In this document: piece after piece, positions 11,193 through 23,219 of the stretch
Numbering within the stretch: position 1 is the first letter of the stretch
Layout: every line of letters begins with the position of its first letter
Assembly (NCBI RefSeq): GCF_022965805.1
Contig: NW_027331236.1
Coordinates: 377,321 to 441,320, forward strand
From: Primulina eburnea
Taxonomy: Eukaryota; Streptophyta; Magnoliopsida; Lamiales; Gesneriaceae
Length of the DNA: 64,000 nt
Direction of reading: 5' to 3'
The notes under the pieces: model-generated
The model's input: only the letters and a program-made list of their open reading frames with translations
Told to the model about the DNA's origin: nothing
The model's database searches: none
Program-made: the position numbers and the translations under genes

Positions 11193-14100
11193 ATAGCAGG
11201 CAGACCACCCCGAAACAACCGTAACGCTCGGGACGCCAACGAAAACGATAATCCACCACCACCGCCACCCCCAGGGTGAACCTCAGTCAAGAGGATATGA
11301 TGGCAATAGCAACTATCGTCGCTGCAACATTACAAGGATTTGTGAATCCACTGGCCAACGCCATCCAACCACCCCAAGAACCTCAGCCACGTGGGATTAA
11401 GTATCACTACGAATCTCTGAGGAGGAATCGAGTTCCAACTTTTGATGGGAACCCAGACCCAGAAGTCAGCCACAACTAGCTCAAGAACGTGGAAACACAA
11501 CTATATTTGCTAGAAATACCGGAAGAATTGAGAGTAGAAGTCGTAACGCCGTTCTTAGAAGATCGAGCTAGGAAATGGTGGGAAACCGTGTCGCCATCTT
11601 TGGCAGAAGTAGAGGAAATCACATGGCAGATCTTTAAGCGAGAATTTCTGAAACAATACTATCCGGCCGAGTTTCGTCTACAAAAGCTGAATGAGTTTGA
11701 GAATTTCAGACAGTCACCAGATATGACGGTAATGGAGTACACGTCAAAATTCAACGATTTGGGAACTTACGTTCCGACAATCATGTCAGATGAGACGTTA
11801 AAAATGCACCGCTTCAAGAAGGGACTCAACAGCCGAATTCAGTCGGCACTGGCACTGTACAAACCAAGCAGCTTTGCGAACTTGATGGGCGCTGCAATGA
11901 GCGCAGAAACCGATATCAAGCGACGTGAAGAAGAAAACAAGAACAAGAGACCGATGAACAATCAATCCACACAGAATAATCTCAAGTTCAAGAAACCAAA
12001 TTATTCAGGTGGGTCCTTCAAAGGAAGTTTTGGCAGTACTGGTGACACCGAAGGAAAATGGTGTAATACATGTCGACAAAAACATATTGGGGAATGTTAT
12101 CGGAAGACAGGCGCTTGTTTCAAGTGCGGGAAGGTGGGCCATAGAATTAAAGACTGCCCAGACAACAAGGACAAAGGGTCGGGGCCCAGCAAACAACATG
12201 AAAACAAGACAAATGCTCGGGTTTATGCCATAACCCAAGAGGAAGCCGATAATAGCAACGAAGTTGTGGCAGGTACCATCTTACTCAATAAAATGCCTGC
12301 ATATGTTTTGTTTGATTGTGGTGCCACACATTCGTTTGTATCTAGAAGATATGCTAAAAAGCTTAAACTTGAGCATCATATTCTTAGTGAACCATTAAGA
12401 GTAGCAACACCGGCTAGCAAAATAATCGAAACCCACAAAGTATATCGAAACTGTAAAATTGGTATCGGCAAACAAATTTTCGAAGTAGAATTGATTCAAC
12501 TCAATATGGTGGAGTTTGACATCATTCTTGGAATGGACTGGTTAGCTAAAAACCATGCCATAGTAGACTGTCAGAAGAAAGAAATTAGACTTCAAACTCC
12601 AGCAAAGAGGGAAGTCGTATATCAAGGGAAATCCAAGGAAAGAAAATCTCTGCTATCTGCCTCGCAAGCCTGGAAGGCCATAAAAGGAGGAGAAGAGATT
12701 TATCTGGAAGTAATTAATGAAGTCAAAGGGGAAGAAGTCCCAAAGTTGGAAGATATTCCAATTGTTCAAGAATTTCCAGACGTTTTTCCCGAAGAATTAC
12801 CGGGAGAGATGCCCGATAGAGAAGTAGACTTTGAAATCAACTTGGTCTCTGGTGCTGCACCAATCTCTAAGGCACCATACCGAATGGCTCCAGCTGAATT
12901 AAAAGAGCTAAAGGAACAACTGCAAGAACTACTGGACAAGAAGCAGGTTTGCCCCAGTGCATCACCGTGGGGAGCCCCAGTGCTTTTCGTAAAGAAAAAG
13001 GACGGGAGCATGAGGCTATGTATTGACTACATGGAGTTGAACAAGATCACTATAAAGAATAAGTACCCACTCCCGAGAATAGATGACCTTTTCGACCAGC
13101 TGAAAGGAGCCAAAGTTTTCTCAAAACTTGATCTCAGATCAGGTTACCATCAGTTAATAGTCAAAGCAGAAGATATCCCTAAGACTGCTTTTAGGACAAG
13201 GTATGGGCACTATGAATTCACGGTAATGCCGTTTGGTCTAACCAATGCTCCTGCAGCATTCATGGATCTTATGAACCGAGTATTCAAACCGTATCTCGAC
13301 AAGTTCGTGGTAGTGTTCATAGATGACATCTTGGTGTACTCACCAAGTGAGGAAGAACATAGTGAGCATCTGCGTCTCACTTTGCAAACATTACGAGAGA
13401 AAGAACTATATGCCAAATTCAAGAAGTGTGAATTCTGGCTGAAAAGTGTGGCGTTCCTAGGTCATATAATCTCAGAACAAGGGGTGTCAGTAGACCCTAA
13501 GAAAGTGGAGGCAATTAAAGATTGGCCTCAACCTAAAACAGTGACAGAGATAAGAAGTTTTCTGGGATTAGCAGGCTATTATAGAAAATTTGCAGAAGGA
13601 TTTTCGTCAATAGCTATCCCACTCACCAAACTTACTCAGAAAAATTCAAAATTTATTTGGAACGAAGCATGCGATAGTTGTTTCGAGACTCTGAAGTCAA
13701 AACTCGCATCCACACCAGTACTAGTTCTCCCCGAGGATGGTAAGAATTTCACTGTGTACAGTGATGCTTCAAAGGGAGGGTTAGGGTGTGTGCTTATGCA
13801 AGAGGGCCAGGTAATTGCGTATGCCTCACGACAATTGAAACCATACGAGCAGAATTATCCCACTCATGATTTGGAGCTAGCCGCAGTAGTTTTCGCGCTT
13901 AAAATCTGGAGGCACTATCTCTATGGAGTAAAATGCGAAGTTTTTACTGATCACCAGAGCCTTAAGTACATTTTCACTCAGAAGGAATTAAACATGAGGC
14001 AAAGAAGGTGGATGGAACTTCTCAAAGATTACGATTTGGTAATCAGCTATCATCCGGGAAAAGCAAATAAAGTGGCAGATGCATTGAGTCGGAAGAACCC

Positions 14101-15580
14101 CGGAAAGGTGAGCTTATCGTCACTATCAGTGCAACCAGGTCTCCAAGAGACCATCAAACTAAAACAAAGTCAAAACACCAATATCTCCAAGATAAAGGAA
14201 CAAATTCAGGAAATAAAGATTCCAGAATTTCAAATTGATAAAGATGGTATCCTTTGGATGAAAGGGCGATTATATGTGCCAAACATCGATGGAATTCGAG
14301 AAGAGGTAATGGCCGAGGCACATAAATCAAGATTTTCAGTACACCCGGGAAGCACCAAGATGTACAGGGATTTGAAAAACAACTACTGGTGGAGTGGAAT
14401 GAAGAGGGACGTAGCGGTCTTCGTTGCAAAGTGTCTAACCTGTCAACAAGTCAAGGCGGAGCATCAGCGGCCTGGAGGACTTCTACAACCATTAGAAATA
14501 CCGAAGTGGAAGTGGGATAACATCTCCATGGACTTTGTAGTCGGACTACCAAGATCAAGGCAAGGCCATGATGGGATATGGGTGATCGTTGACAGATTGA
14601 CTAAGTCCGCACATTTCTTGCCAGTACGGATGAATTATAATTTGGATAAATTAGCCACTATGTATATGGACAATATAGTGAGACTACATGGAGTACCCGC
14701 AAGTATACTGTCTGACAGAGACCCAAGATTCGTGTCAAGATTCTGGAAAAGTTTTCAAAAGGCCATGGGAACCAAAGTTACGCTCAGCACGGCCTATCAT
14801 CCTCAGACTGACGGCCAAACCGAGCGAACAATTCAAACCCTTGAAGATATGCTAAGGGCATGTGCACTGGATTTTTCTGGAAATTGGAGCGAACAGTTAC
14901 CTCTGATTGAATTTGCCTATAACAACAGTTATCACAGTAGCATTGAGATGGCCCCATATGAGGCCCTATATGGTCGGAAGTGTAGGTCGCCCCTATATTG
15001 GGACGAAGTCGGAGAAAAAGCCGTTACCGGACCAGAACTTATAAAGCTAACCGTTGATAAAGTAAACATAATCAAGGAGAGACTCAAGGCAGCCCAGGAT
15101 AGGCAGAAAAGCTGGGCAGATTTGGAAAGAAGACCATTCGAGTTAGAGTTTGGTGAAAAAGCTTACGTCAAAGTCTCTCCCATGAAAGGAGTAGTTCGGT
15201 TCAGTAAATCCGGAAAGTTGAACCCAAGGTATGTGGGACCATTCGAGATACTGGATAAGGTTGGAACTTTAGCTTATCGACTGGCTTTACCACCTGAGAT
15301 GACCATAATACATAATGTTTTCCACATTTCACAACTACGGAAGTATGTCCCAGACCCGAACCATGTACTTAAAGTTACGCCACTAATGATCGAAGGTAAT
15401 CTGAATGAGGAACTCAAATATGAAGAGGTCCCTATCCGAATAGTGGACACAAAAGAACAAGCATTGCGACACCAGACAATACCTTATGTCAAGGTACAAT
15501 GGTCAAATCATACTGAAAGAGAGGCAACTTGGGAACTTGAAGAGAAGATGCGGTCGCAATACCCTCACCTATTTGAATGA
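11193..15580 (+). pseudogene. gag-pol polyprotein of gypsy element A, one in-frame stop
   Basis: The long open part (11489-15580, 1363 aa) holds gag, a zinc knuckle [14 protein letters not shown] (about aa 210-223), protease with DCGATHSF (about aa 275; related copies have DSG or DTG), RT with [10 protein letters not shown] (about aa 611), RNase H with [11 protein letters not shown] (about aa 756), integrase with the His-His-Cys-Cys finger (about aa 945-987) and its D, D and E residues in [15 protein letters not shown] and QTLEDM, then the chromodomain-like tail. The piece 11276-11479 is in the same frame and is cut off only by TAG at 11477-11479, where relatives have Trp (TGG). Upstream, AGRPPRNN follows ATA where a Met is expected, and a frameshift near 11275 separates it. 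Both point losses are G-to-A. RT and integrase residues look intact, so the gene died late. Confidence 0.9.
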
Positions 15581-15619
15581 TCAAGCTAATGCAAGTTTCG
15601 AGGACGAAACTTTTAATAA

Positions 15620-15630
15620 GGAGGGAGAGA
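15620..15630 (+). other. Polypurine tract of gypsy element A
   Basis: GGAGGGAGAGA lies directly before the right LTR. It is the expected RNase H-resistant primer for plus-strand DNA synthesis. Confidence 0.85.
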
Positions 15631-16975
15631 TGTGAGAACCCGATATTTTCGATACAAAGTAAATAAGATTTTCAGTTAGTGTAACTCGAGGAAGTGGTTT
15701 CAAAGTTCGAGAAGAAACTCAACGGGAGGCCAAGCTGCAACTAATCATGTCCATCAAAGAGTTTTCATGAGAGGAGTAAAACTCCAGCTCAAAGACGCAA
15801 TCTTTCAGCTCAAGGAAGCTCAACCATGTTTGTCCTAAAATGAGAGCTAAAGGTTTAGACAAGATCATAGTGCAAGAAATAACCTTTGAGGAAATCCATG
15901 GAGGAGCTAAGGGATGAGCTAGGAGATCAAGACACAATTATGATGCAAGAAATGGCATTGGAGCTAAACAAAAGAAGGAGCTAAGGGATTGAGACATATT
16001 AATAATGTAAGAAATGATCTATAGAAGATTAAGGCGACTCTTGGAGAATACATGAACCACAATTATGGCTACCTTGGATTTGAAGAATACATGAATCACA
16101 ATTATAGCTATCTTGGAATTAAGGAATACATGAATCACAATTACTCACATACTTGAGTACCAAGAATTCGGTCATGGGCTAAGTGAAGAGACAAGAAATT
16201 TGGCCTATAAATATGAGATCACATGCAAGACAAATCCATTCCAAAAAAGGCTTACAATTTTCGGCCTTTCCCTCTCCACCATACTCCATATTTTCGGCTT
16301 CCCCTCACCCTTCACAAGTCACGGCCGAGATCAAGAAAGAAGAAAGAGGTCTTGTTCGTGTAATCCGTAGTTGCCATACTGTGCCGAAGTGCTGCCGGAG
16401 TGAAGACAGTACTTGTTAAAGTTACGTCGAAGTGCTGCCGAAAAATCAAAGGGAAGCTTCGCACCAAATAAAATTAAGTAAGTGGGCTTTTGTTATATAT
16501 TCGTTTGTATTTTTAAACTTGAATATGTATATCATGACATGCATATCTGTGTGTCTTCATTTTCAAAAATATGAATTCTGTCTGTTTAAAATTTTGATCG
16601 ATTATATGTTTCTTCTGATATTCGAAATTCTTTGATTCCGCTGTGTCAGTATGAAAACTCTGAAATCTGAAAATCTGAAAAGTTCTGTCTGATAAGTCTG
16701 AAATCTTTGTTGCACTGTTACGATTCGAATTTGAAATGGGACGAGAATTGTAGTTCTGTCTGGCCCCCATTGGTGGGTATAAAACCATGTTCCGGCCTCA
16801 CCCCTTAGAGGACTAACATATTGGGGACAATTTGACCATGGAGATGAGATGAGTAACAGTGTTCTGTTTGTTCCGATTTGTTATGTTCTGTATATGATCT
16901 GATCTGATCTGTTTCTGAACCATTCTGTAAAATCTGATCTGTTATAATCGTTCGTTCCGACATGATAAGTTAACT
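15631..16975 (+). repeat. Right LTR of gypsy element A, 3' truncated
   Basis: It matches the left LTR from its TGTGAGAACCC start, including TATAAATA at 16206-16213, up to ACATGATAAGTTAACT. The left LTR continues for about 390 bp more to its CA end; here the match stops abruptly and unrelated AT-rich DNA begins. Confidence 0.9.
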
Positions 16976-17137
16976 TCCATTAAAACATATTGGGGACAAT
17001 ATTTTTTCTTTATTCTTTCAACAATTTAACTTCATAATTAAATACATTAATCAATTTCAACATTTTATTATCATGTTAAAACATCCATTAAATAAGGTTA
17101 AATATTATATGAAATGGAGGTCGGAAGGGAGTAAAAC
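16976..17137. other. Break junction with filler-like sequence, then AT-rich DNA
   Basis: Right after the LTR match ends, the words ACATATTGGGGACAATAT appear (about 16986-17002). The LTR itself holds ACATATTGGGGACAATTT about 170 bp upstream, so this looks like a short templated filler at a repaired break. The rest is AT-rich and possibly part of the hAT 2 leader. Confidence 0.5.
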
Positions 17138-17289
17138 TGTAAGGCCCGAGAATTTGATTATCGTAATCTGAGATGATTTGGGTATAATTATCGTAATTTA
17201 AGATTAATCTCAAATGATTTATTGATTAATTAAGGTAAATATAGACGGAACGGATCGGACCGGAAAAGACGAGAAAAGACGCGAAATAT

Positions 17290-17690
17290 ATGTGCGAGGA
17301 TGTGCATTCGCGCACATGCGCAACATGTAAGCACGCACATGCGCGAAATGTCCAGAACCTCTCGCGAATATGCGCAAGACAGGGCAGAGAAGATGGCGCA
17401 CATGCGCGACGTGAACGGCGCACATGCGCGAGTAGGGCAGAGAAGATGGCGCACATGCGCGGCAGAAGGCCCGCATATGCGCGAGTGGGTTTGTGCTCGA
17501 GACAGTAAGTCTCGCGCATATGCGCGACGATTTGCGCGCATATGCGCGAGCACTCCAGTAGACAACATTTTGGGACAGAGGCTTTGGCGCATATGCTCCG
17601 GCTTGAGACGTGCATATGCGCCAACTGTTACGAAGTCGAGACAAGAGGTCTCGCGCATATGCGCGACGCTTGAGCGCGCATATGCGCGAG
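17290..17690. repeat. GC-rich palindromic word array inside solo LTR
   Basis: About thirteen copies of words like GCGCATATGCGCGA and GCGCACATGCGCGA are scattered over 400 bp with irregular spacing. The core GCGCATATGCGC is a perfect palindrome. All surrounding DNA is AT-rich. The array lies upstream of the GGACGTAAGTTTTATTACG block, the position taken by a different GC-rich word in the related LTR at 36591-38325. Confidence 0.85.
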
Positions 17691-17737
17691 TCATGCAGAA
17701 GGTAAGTTTGCCACTTGGTTTTTGGGGTGCAACGTGG

Positions 17738-17741
<4 letters not shown>

Positions 17742-17815
<74 letters not shown>
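17742..17815. repeat. (TA)n microsatellite
   Basis: A pure TA run of about 37 units. It produces spurious reading frames rich in Tyr-Ile on both strands. Confidence 0.98.
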
Positions 17816-17818
<3 letters not shown>

Positions 17819-18800
17819 CAAGCCAATTCCCTCATAATCGAGAAAGGAAATACGAGGAAGCTTCGCGTGGGACTTGAGACTTACGAGGGAGTTATCCGTC
17901 TGATTTTGAATCTAAACACAGCCTTGTGTTCCTATCAACGTAGGCTACCACTGGACGTAAGTTTTATTACGTTTTGATAGGTTTTGAAATTAGACTATCG
18001 TCAGAATTGAATATGATTCGTATATGATGTTCTTGTCATATTAGACATCATATAATCGAAGTCAGATTGAAGAACGGACTGATTATGGAATTGTTATGAT
18101 TTTTGGAATCAATTTGACTGAAATTTCATTTCAAATTTGTATTGTTATTGAGATTATGAGTTGAACTGATACTGATTATGAGTTCTGGTATTATATCTGT
18201 GATGTTGGGACTGGAGGGGTTATCGAGACTGTATTGTTATGCCGTCAAAACATCAGTTAATTGATATTGATCAGTTTCAGTAGTGACTTTGATTATATCG
18301 GGATATTATCGATATGGATTAAATTGTATATGATCCGATATTGATCAGTTTATGTTTTGATTTGAGTAGTGATCAGAACAGATTCTGAATTGAGTTGTTT
18401 ATTGATATTATATCTGTTCGGTATTGTTATTACCAGATTGAGAATGGACAGAGGTGAATTCGAGACTTCGTCTTCTTCAGAGCAGGAAGATAAAGGTATA
18501 AGTCAATATGTATTGGGAGATCGACTTGAGTCGGTTTAGACTTGAGTTTCTCTAAATCACATACTTTATTTTATTGCATTGATATTTGCACGTATTTGAT
18601 TGATATACTTGTTCTCTTGATATATAGATAACAGGTATTAGATTACTTGTTCTCTTGATATATAGACAGAAGGTATTAGCGGAGTAATCTTGTAACAGAA
18701 GTGCCTGTAGTGGCGGGATCGCCGCGGGCACATTGTACGTTGTTACAAGATAAGGTATTGACGATAGAGCCAAAGTCTGTCACCGGAGGATTGGCTATCG

Positions 18801-19052
18801 ATGTGGATAGAATTTGGGTTTCTTCTATTACTGTTGATCGATATCGTATCGGTGTGGATAGAATTGGAGCTTCTTCTATTACTGCTGATCAATATTATAT
18901 CGGTGTGGATAGAATGAGAGTTCCTTCTATTACTGGTGATCGATACTATATCGGTGTGGATATAATCAAACCTTTTTTTTATTTCTGGTGATCGATACCT
19001 TATCGACGTGGATAAAACTGGAGTCTTTTCTATTACTGTTGGTCGATATAGG
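18801..19052 (+). repeat. 51-bp minisatellite, about five units
   Basis: Units start at 18801, 18852, 18903, 18954 and 19006, each beginning with a GTGTGGATAGAAT-like word and ending GATCGATAT.ATCG. The unit is 51 bp, a multiple of three, so a chance reading frame repeats a 17-residue GVDRIGASSIT-like block. The fourth unit has an extra T-run and the fifth is partial. It is confined to this solo LTR. Confidence 0.85.
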
Positions 19053-19578
19053 AATGCTAACTTCTGGAAACCTGGATCCCTAGACTAGGATTGAGCTAGT
19101 CTAAAATTGTGTAGCTACGAGTATTGTCGACAGTTTGATATTAGTTATGTTTCAGATTTTAATATATATTGTTGTTACATGTTACATACTTTATATTGTT
19201 TATATGATTGTATATTCGTTGATTTATACTGGGATTATATTCTCACCGGAATTATCCGGCTGTTGTCTTGTTTGTATGTGTACTTGACAACAGGTGGGAC
19301 AGGTTCAGGGTCCAGGAGATGAGGAGAGATCATGATTAGAGTGGAGGCTCCGAACTTGGATTAGAGATAGGGTTTGGACACTTGACATTAGTTGTTAAAC
19401 CTTAGTCGAATAAATGTATGTTGTACAGGACTTGTACTTTTATACTGAGTTGTATATATGTTTTTATGTCACTATGTTCCGCATTATTTAGACAAACAAA
19501 ATTTAGACCCTGTTTATTATAATTGATTAATTAGTCCCAATGATGATTAAGAACATGATTCGCGTCCGGGTCCCCACA

Positions 19579-19899
19579 GAAACTCAAGGACCTCAAATAA
19601 TGATGAGAATTGAATGTGATATTAGAGTAATTCATTCGTGATAGTTTCTCATTGGGTCGTATTTAATTAATCAAAATTGGTGAACATTGATCACACAGAC
19701 TTTTTTCAATTTTTTAGATCTTGTATTCATGTGAAATAAGATGACCTTATTTAATCATTTCCCAAGTTCTAGAGGTGCATTTATTAATAGCATCATGGTG
19801 TACCATCATTTAAAGTCTTTGGAATGGTTTATCTTTTATTTTTAAATAAGCATGTGATAGTTAAGTAAATCAGTCCTTCACAATCATAACTTTTTTCAA
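19579..19899. other. Non-coding AT-rich sequence before hAT transposase 2
   Basis: No reading frame or repeat end is recognised. By position it is probably leader or intron of hAT 2, since the transposase relic starts right after it in the same orientation. Confidence 0.35.
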
Positions 19900-22140
19900 T
19901 AACTAATAGGTTGGTTTCTCTAAAAGAAGCTCAAGGCGGCAAGAAGAAAAATATGTTTTCATTTTTTAAACCAAAAGATAGTACATCAATTAGAAAGGGC
20001 ATTCTCCAAATAAAGCTGGGATCTCAAACCATTATGACCAACATCCCTCAAAGTATCAAAGTGTTGAAAGTGATATTAGTGGTTATGTTCAACTAGATCC
20101 GGTCATGCGTACTCCAATATGGAAATGTCCAGTCATTGAAAAAGATGCAATCGGACGAGCTTATATCGTAAGGGGGCCAATATCCGCGAACCAAATTAGA
20201 AGAACAATATCGGCGATTTCAAAAATGTTGGTATGAGCAATTATTGCGGTTGGAGTACTCTCCTAATAAAGAGCCTTTTGCTACTCATGTTTCATTTTCC
20301 AAGGAAAAGAGACATGTTGCCTTACATTTATAGTTAATGGTTTTAGAAGTTAGAAAAGAGTTAATGATGAGAATAGATGTGTTTTATTGATGCATGTGGA
20401 AGGTCCTAATTCACCAAAAAACAATGCAGTTCAATCTATAGGTGTTTTGATGAATGTAAGTGGTCACATCGATAAAGTGATGAATTCACAAACATCAGAA
20501 GAAGTGAAAAGAACTGATTGAGGCTCAAGGCCACAATTGAAAGCATTCATTGGCTTTGTTTGCAAGTATATGCATTGAGAGGACATGATGAATCTTCATC
20601 TTCTAACAATCAAGGTAATCTTATAGAGATGATAAAACTTATGGGAAAAATGGATGTTAATATTAATAATTTGTTTTAGAAAAAGCACAAAGAAATGGAA
20701 AATATACATCACCAGACATTCAAAAATATATTTTGCATATTCTTGTCGAGAGAGTGAGAAAAAAAGTGAGGAGGTTGCGAGTGCAAAATTTTGTCTTTTG
20801 GTTGAAGAGGCTAAAGACATATCAAACAAAGAGCAAATGGCTATTGTGTTGAGATTTGATGATCGTGAAAGATTCTTATTAGAGTGCTTCTTTGATATTG
20901 TGCACGTTGTTGATACCACTGCGATGACACTAAAAAAAGAAATTTGTAATGTGCTTGGTCGACATGAGTTGTATATCAAAGATATTCGGGGTCAAGGATA
21001 CGATAGAGCTAGCACTATGCATGGCTCATGGAACGGACTGCAAGCTCTTTTTCTGAAAGATTCTCCACAATCATGTTATGTTCATTGTTTTGCACAAGAC
21101 TTCAGTTGGCGCCGGTAGCCGCTACTGAAAAGAGAGATCTATTTGGCTAATTTTTTTCAAAATTAACTTCTATTTGTAATCTCATTAAGGTATCTCCAAA
21201 ATGTCACGTTGAATTGTAATCTGCCTAAGCTATTGAAATTGCATATATGATAGCAAGTGGTATGCGCGAGACATGTACCGACCTTAATCATATTGGAACT
21301 TTGCAGCAAGTTGGCAAGACGCGTTGGAGTTCTCATTTTGAGTCAATTTGAAGTATGATAGAAATGTACAACTCTGTGATTATTGTGCTTGAGTACATGG
21401 TGGAAGAATCATCTTAGAATTCTATACGGAGGGAAGCTACATGTCCATTGATTGTATTGAGATCATTTGATTTCGTATTTATATTACATTTGATGCACAA
21501 GATTATGGGGATAACCGATTTGCTTTGTCGAGCTTGGCAAGAGAAGTCTTAGACATTTTAAATGCAATGGATTTTGTCTCAACCACAAAAGTTTTACATC
21601 ATACTTTATGAGCAGAAGATTATGATATTCTTCTAACGATGTGCAATCAGTTTGTGAAAATAATGGCATTGAGATACCAAATATGAATGCTTGTTATAGA
21701 TATGCTACATGACGTTTGTGTCATCAAATAAATTCTTTTACATTTGAGCACCATTATCGTTTTGATGTATTTCATATTGCAATAGATTTTCAAGTTGAAG
21801 AACTCAATAACAGATTCAATAATGGGGCTATAGAACTTCTTAGACTTAGCTTTGTTGTGTAGCCTCGAGACAACTTTAAGTTGTTTAATGTTGATGATAT
21901 TTACCATCTTGTAGAGAAATTTTATCGCAATGATTTCAATGGACAAGAACTACATTATTTGAGATGTCAGTTGGAGCATTATAAGTTTGATATAATTCAT
22001 CATGAAAGGTTTTAGAATATCTCTACCATTTCTAAATTATGTTGACGATTAGTAGAGAATGAAAAGATACAACATTATCATTTAATCGACAGATTGATTT
22101 GTCTTGTTTTAACGCTTCGTGTTTCTACTGCAACAACATT
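19900..22140 (+). pseudogene. hAT transposase relic 2 (TTF / DUF4371 type), truncated
   Basis: It is a paralogue of the relic at 5541-7960 with the same order of pieces. Near 20170-20290 a degraded TTF zinc finger precedes WRLEYSPNK-like sequence. Near 20520-20640 the DUF4371 start (HDESSSSNNQG) is recognisable. A clear open piece at 20654-21118 reads NKEQMAIVLRFDDRERF, DTTAMTLKKEI, then GQGYDRASTMHGSWNGLQAL and YVHCFA. The fragment 21250-22130 follows relic 1 to VSTATTL, where the family has ATTERAFS. There it stops at a copia-like fragment, so the rest of the dimerisation motif is lost. Stops and frameshifts are numerous. Confidence 0.8.
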
Positions 22141-22510
22141 AAATATATATACAAAACAAATAAACAATAAAATAAATATTTTTGCTTTTGAATATTGTTA
22201 ATTTTCTTGTGTTTTGGAGCTTTGGCAAAATATGGAGATCCTTCGAGTGTCGTGCTGATAACGTGTTAAAAGTAAAAACTTATGGTAAAAAGTAAAAATC
22301 TCAAACTCACAAAATATTTTAAACTACACACATTATAAAAAAAATCCACTCAATTGTGTTTTTCTTCACAAATTGAGAGACCTATTTATAGAATTTCTTT
22401 AAAAATAATCCAAAAATAAATACATCATTACATACATCATCACACACTGATTTTCACTTTTTTCAGCTCTTATTTTCAACATTCAATAATTTGAACTCTT
22501 ATTTTCAACA
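22141..22510 (-). mobile_element. Copia-like LTR plus leader fragment (truncated)
   Basis: Read on the minus strand, a 247-bp LTR starts TGTTGAAAATAAGAG at 22510, has a TATAAATA box (22383-22390 on plus) and ends CTTTTAACA at 22264. The next bases, CGTTATCAGCACGA, look like the primer-site/leader region seen beside many plant copia elements. About 120 bp of leader follows and then the sequence switches to the hAT relic. No pol, no second LTR. It may be a truncated copia or a short non-autonomous (TRIM-like) element. Confidence 0.5.
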
Positions 22511-23219
22511 AAATCGATCAAATATAATAATATTTTATACAAAAAATTATTACCATATAATCGAATATAATATATCTGCGCTCACATATGGAAGACTAGC
22601 GAACAGTCACTAGCATATATATTTTTCTAAGAGGGGTCTAGCGTTAAAATTTGTTCACTTTTGATATAATTTCAAACCAGTCTACTTGACCACGTGAATT
22701 AAATTTGAATAAGCACTAAGCGTGAGAATAAAATACGTTTTTTTAGGAAGTCAGAAAAAAGTGATCCGACACTTTAGATGATGATATAAAGCATGAAAAA
22801 GAGAAAAAGCACAATATTATTTGGATAAAATTTAAAGCTGTTTTTTTTATTTTTTATATAAATTTTAACTTACATTTTTATTTTAAATATTTTTTTTATA
22901 AAAAACGCCAAGATACAAATAGAATTTGTCTAGAACTTTTTTTCTTGGACTAAAAGATAACACTTGACCCAAAATCAATATCAAAAGTTATACACTACAC
23001 AATTGTAATTTTGAAACTTGTGTCTTTTATAACTTGAAAATTTTTGCATTTATCGCTGTAATAAAAATGAAACGTCCACTGTTCGTTTTTTTTTTAAAGT
23101 ACTAGAATTTTTTTTTTCGTAACCTCATCATTCCGACCGATACATATATATATTTATAAAATATTTTGCACTATTTTAGAAATATAAAACAACCAACTAA
23201 TATTTAAAAATCCAAAATA
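22511..23219. other. AT-rich non-coding sequence
   Basis: Only AT-rich sequence with homopolymer runs is present. I see no gene and no repeat boundary I can defend. Confidence 0.4.

Larger units (their letters stand above)
9179..16975 (+). mobile_element. Ty3/gypsy LTR retrotransposon A (chromovirus, Tekay/Del-like), defective
   Basis: The order is left LTR 9179-10936, initiator-Met primer site, gag-pol, purine tract, truncated right LTR 15631-16975. The pol order protease, RT, RNase H, integrase and a chromodomain-like C-terminus fixes Ty3/gypsy. The C-terminal [17 protein letters not shown] block is typical of the Tekay/Del group. The two LTRs differ at roughly fifteen sites over about 1.35 kb by my eye count, so the insertion is fairly recent. 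Defects: the gag start is ATA instead of ATG, there is a frameshift near 11275, a TAG at 11477-11479, and about 0.4 kb of right LTR is missing with its target duplication. Confidence 0.92.
17138..19578 (+). mobile_element. Solo LTR, gypsy-type (TGTAAGGCCCGAG family)
   Basis: It starts TGTAAGGCCCGAG and ends GGGTCCCCACA, 2441 bp, with flanks AAAAC (17133-17137) and GAAAC (19579-19583) as a near-perfect 5-bp duplication. It shares ends and an internal block GGACGTAAGTTTTATTACG with the minus-strand solo LTR at 36591-38325. It contains a GC-rich word array (17290-17690), a long TA run and a 51-bp minisatellite. No primer site or coding sequence follows, so only the LTR remains. Confidence 0.82.

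Noticed and set aside
17219..17977. Several 130-225 aa reading frames on both strands with long Tyr-Ile runs and repeated Arg-Ile-Cys-Ala type words
   Set aside because: They are produced by the TA microsatellite and by the GCGCATATGCGC word array of a solo LTR. No domain or codon signal.
18701..18991. A 96-aa frame with a 17-residue repeat
   Set aside because: It follows the 51-bp minisatellite, is cut by an irregular fourth unit and lies in a non-coding LTR.
18801..19052. Regular repeats that might suggest a CRISPR-like array
   Set aside because: Units are directly adjacent without spacers and the genome is a plant nucleus.
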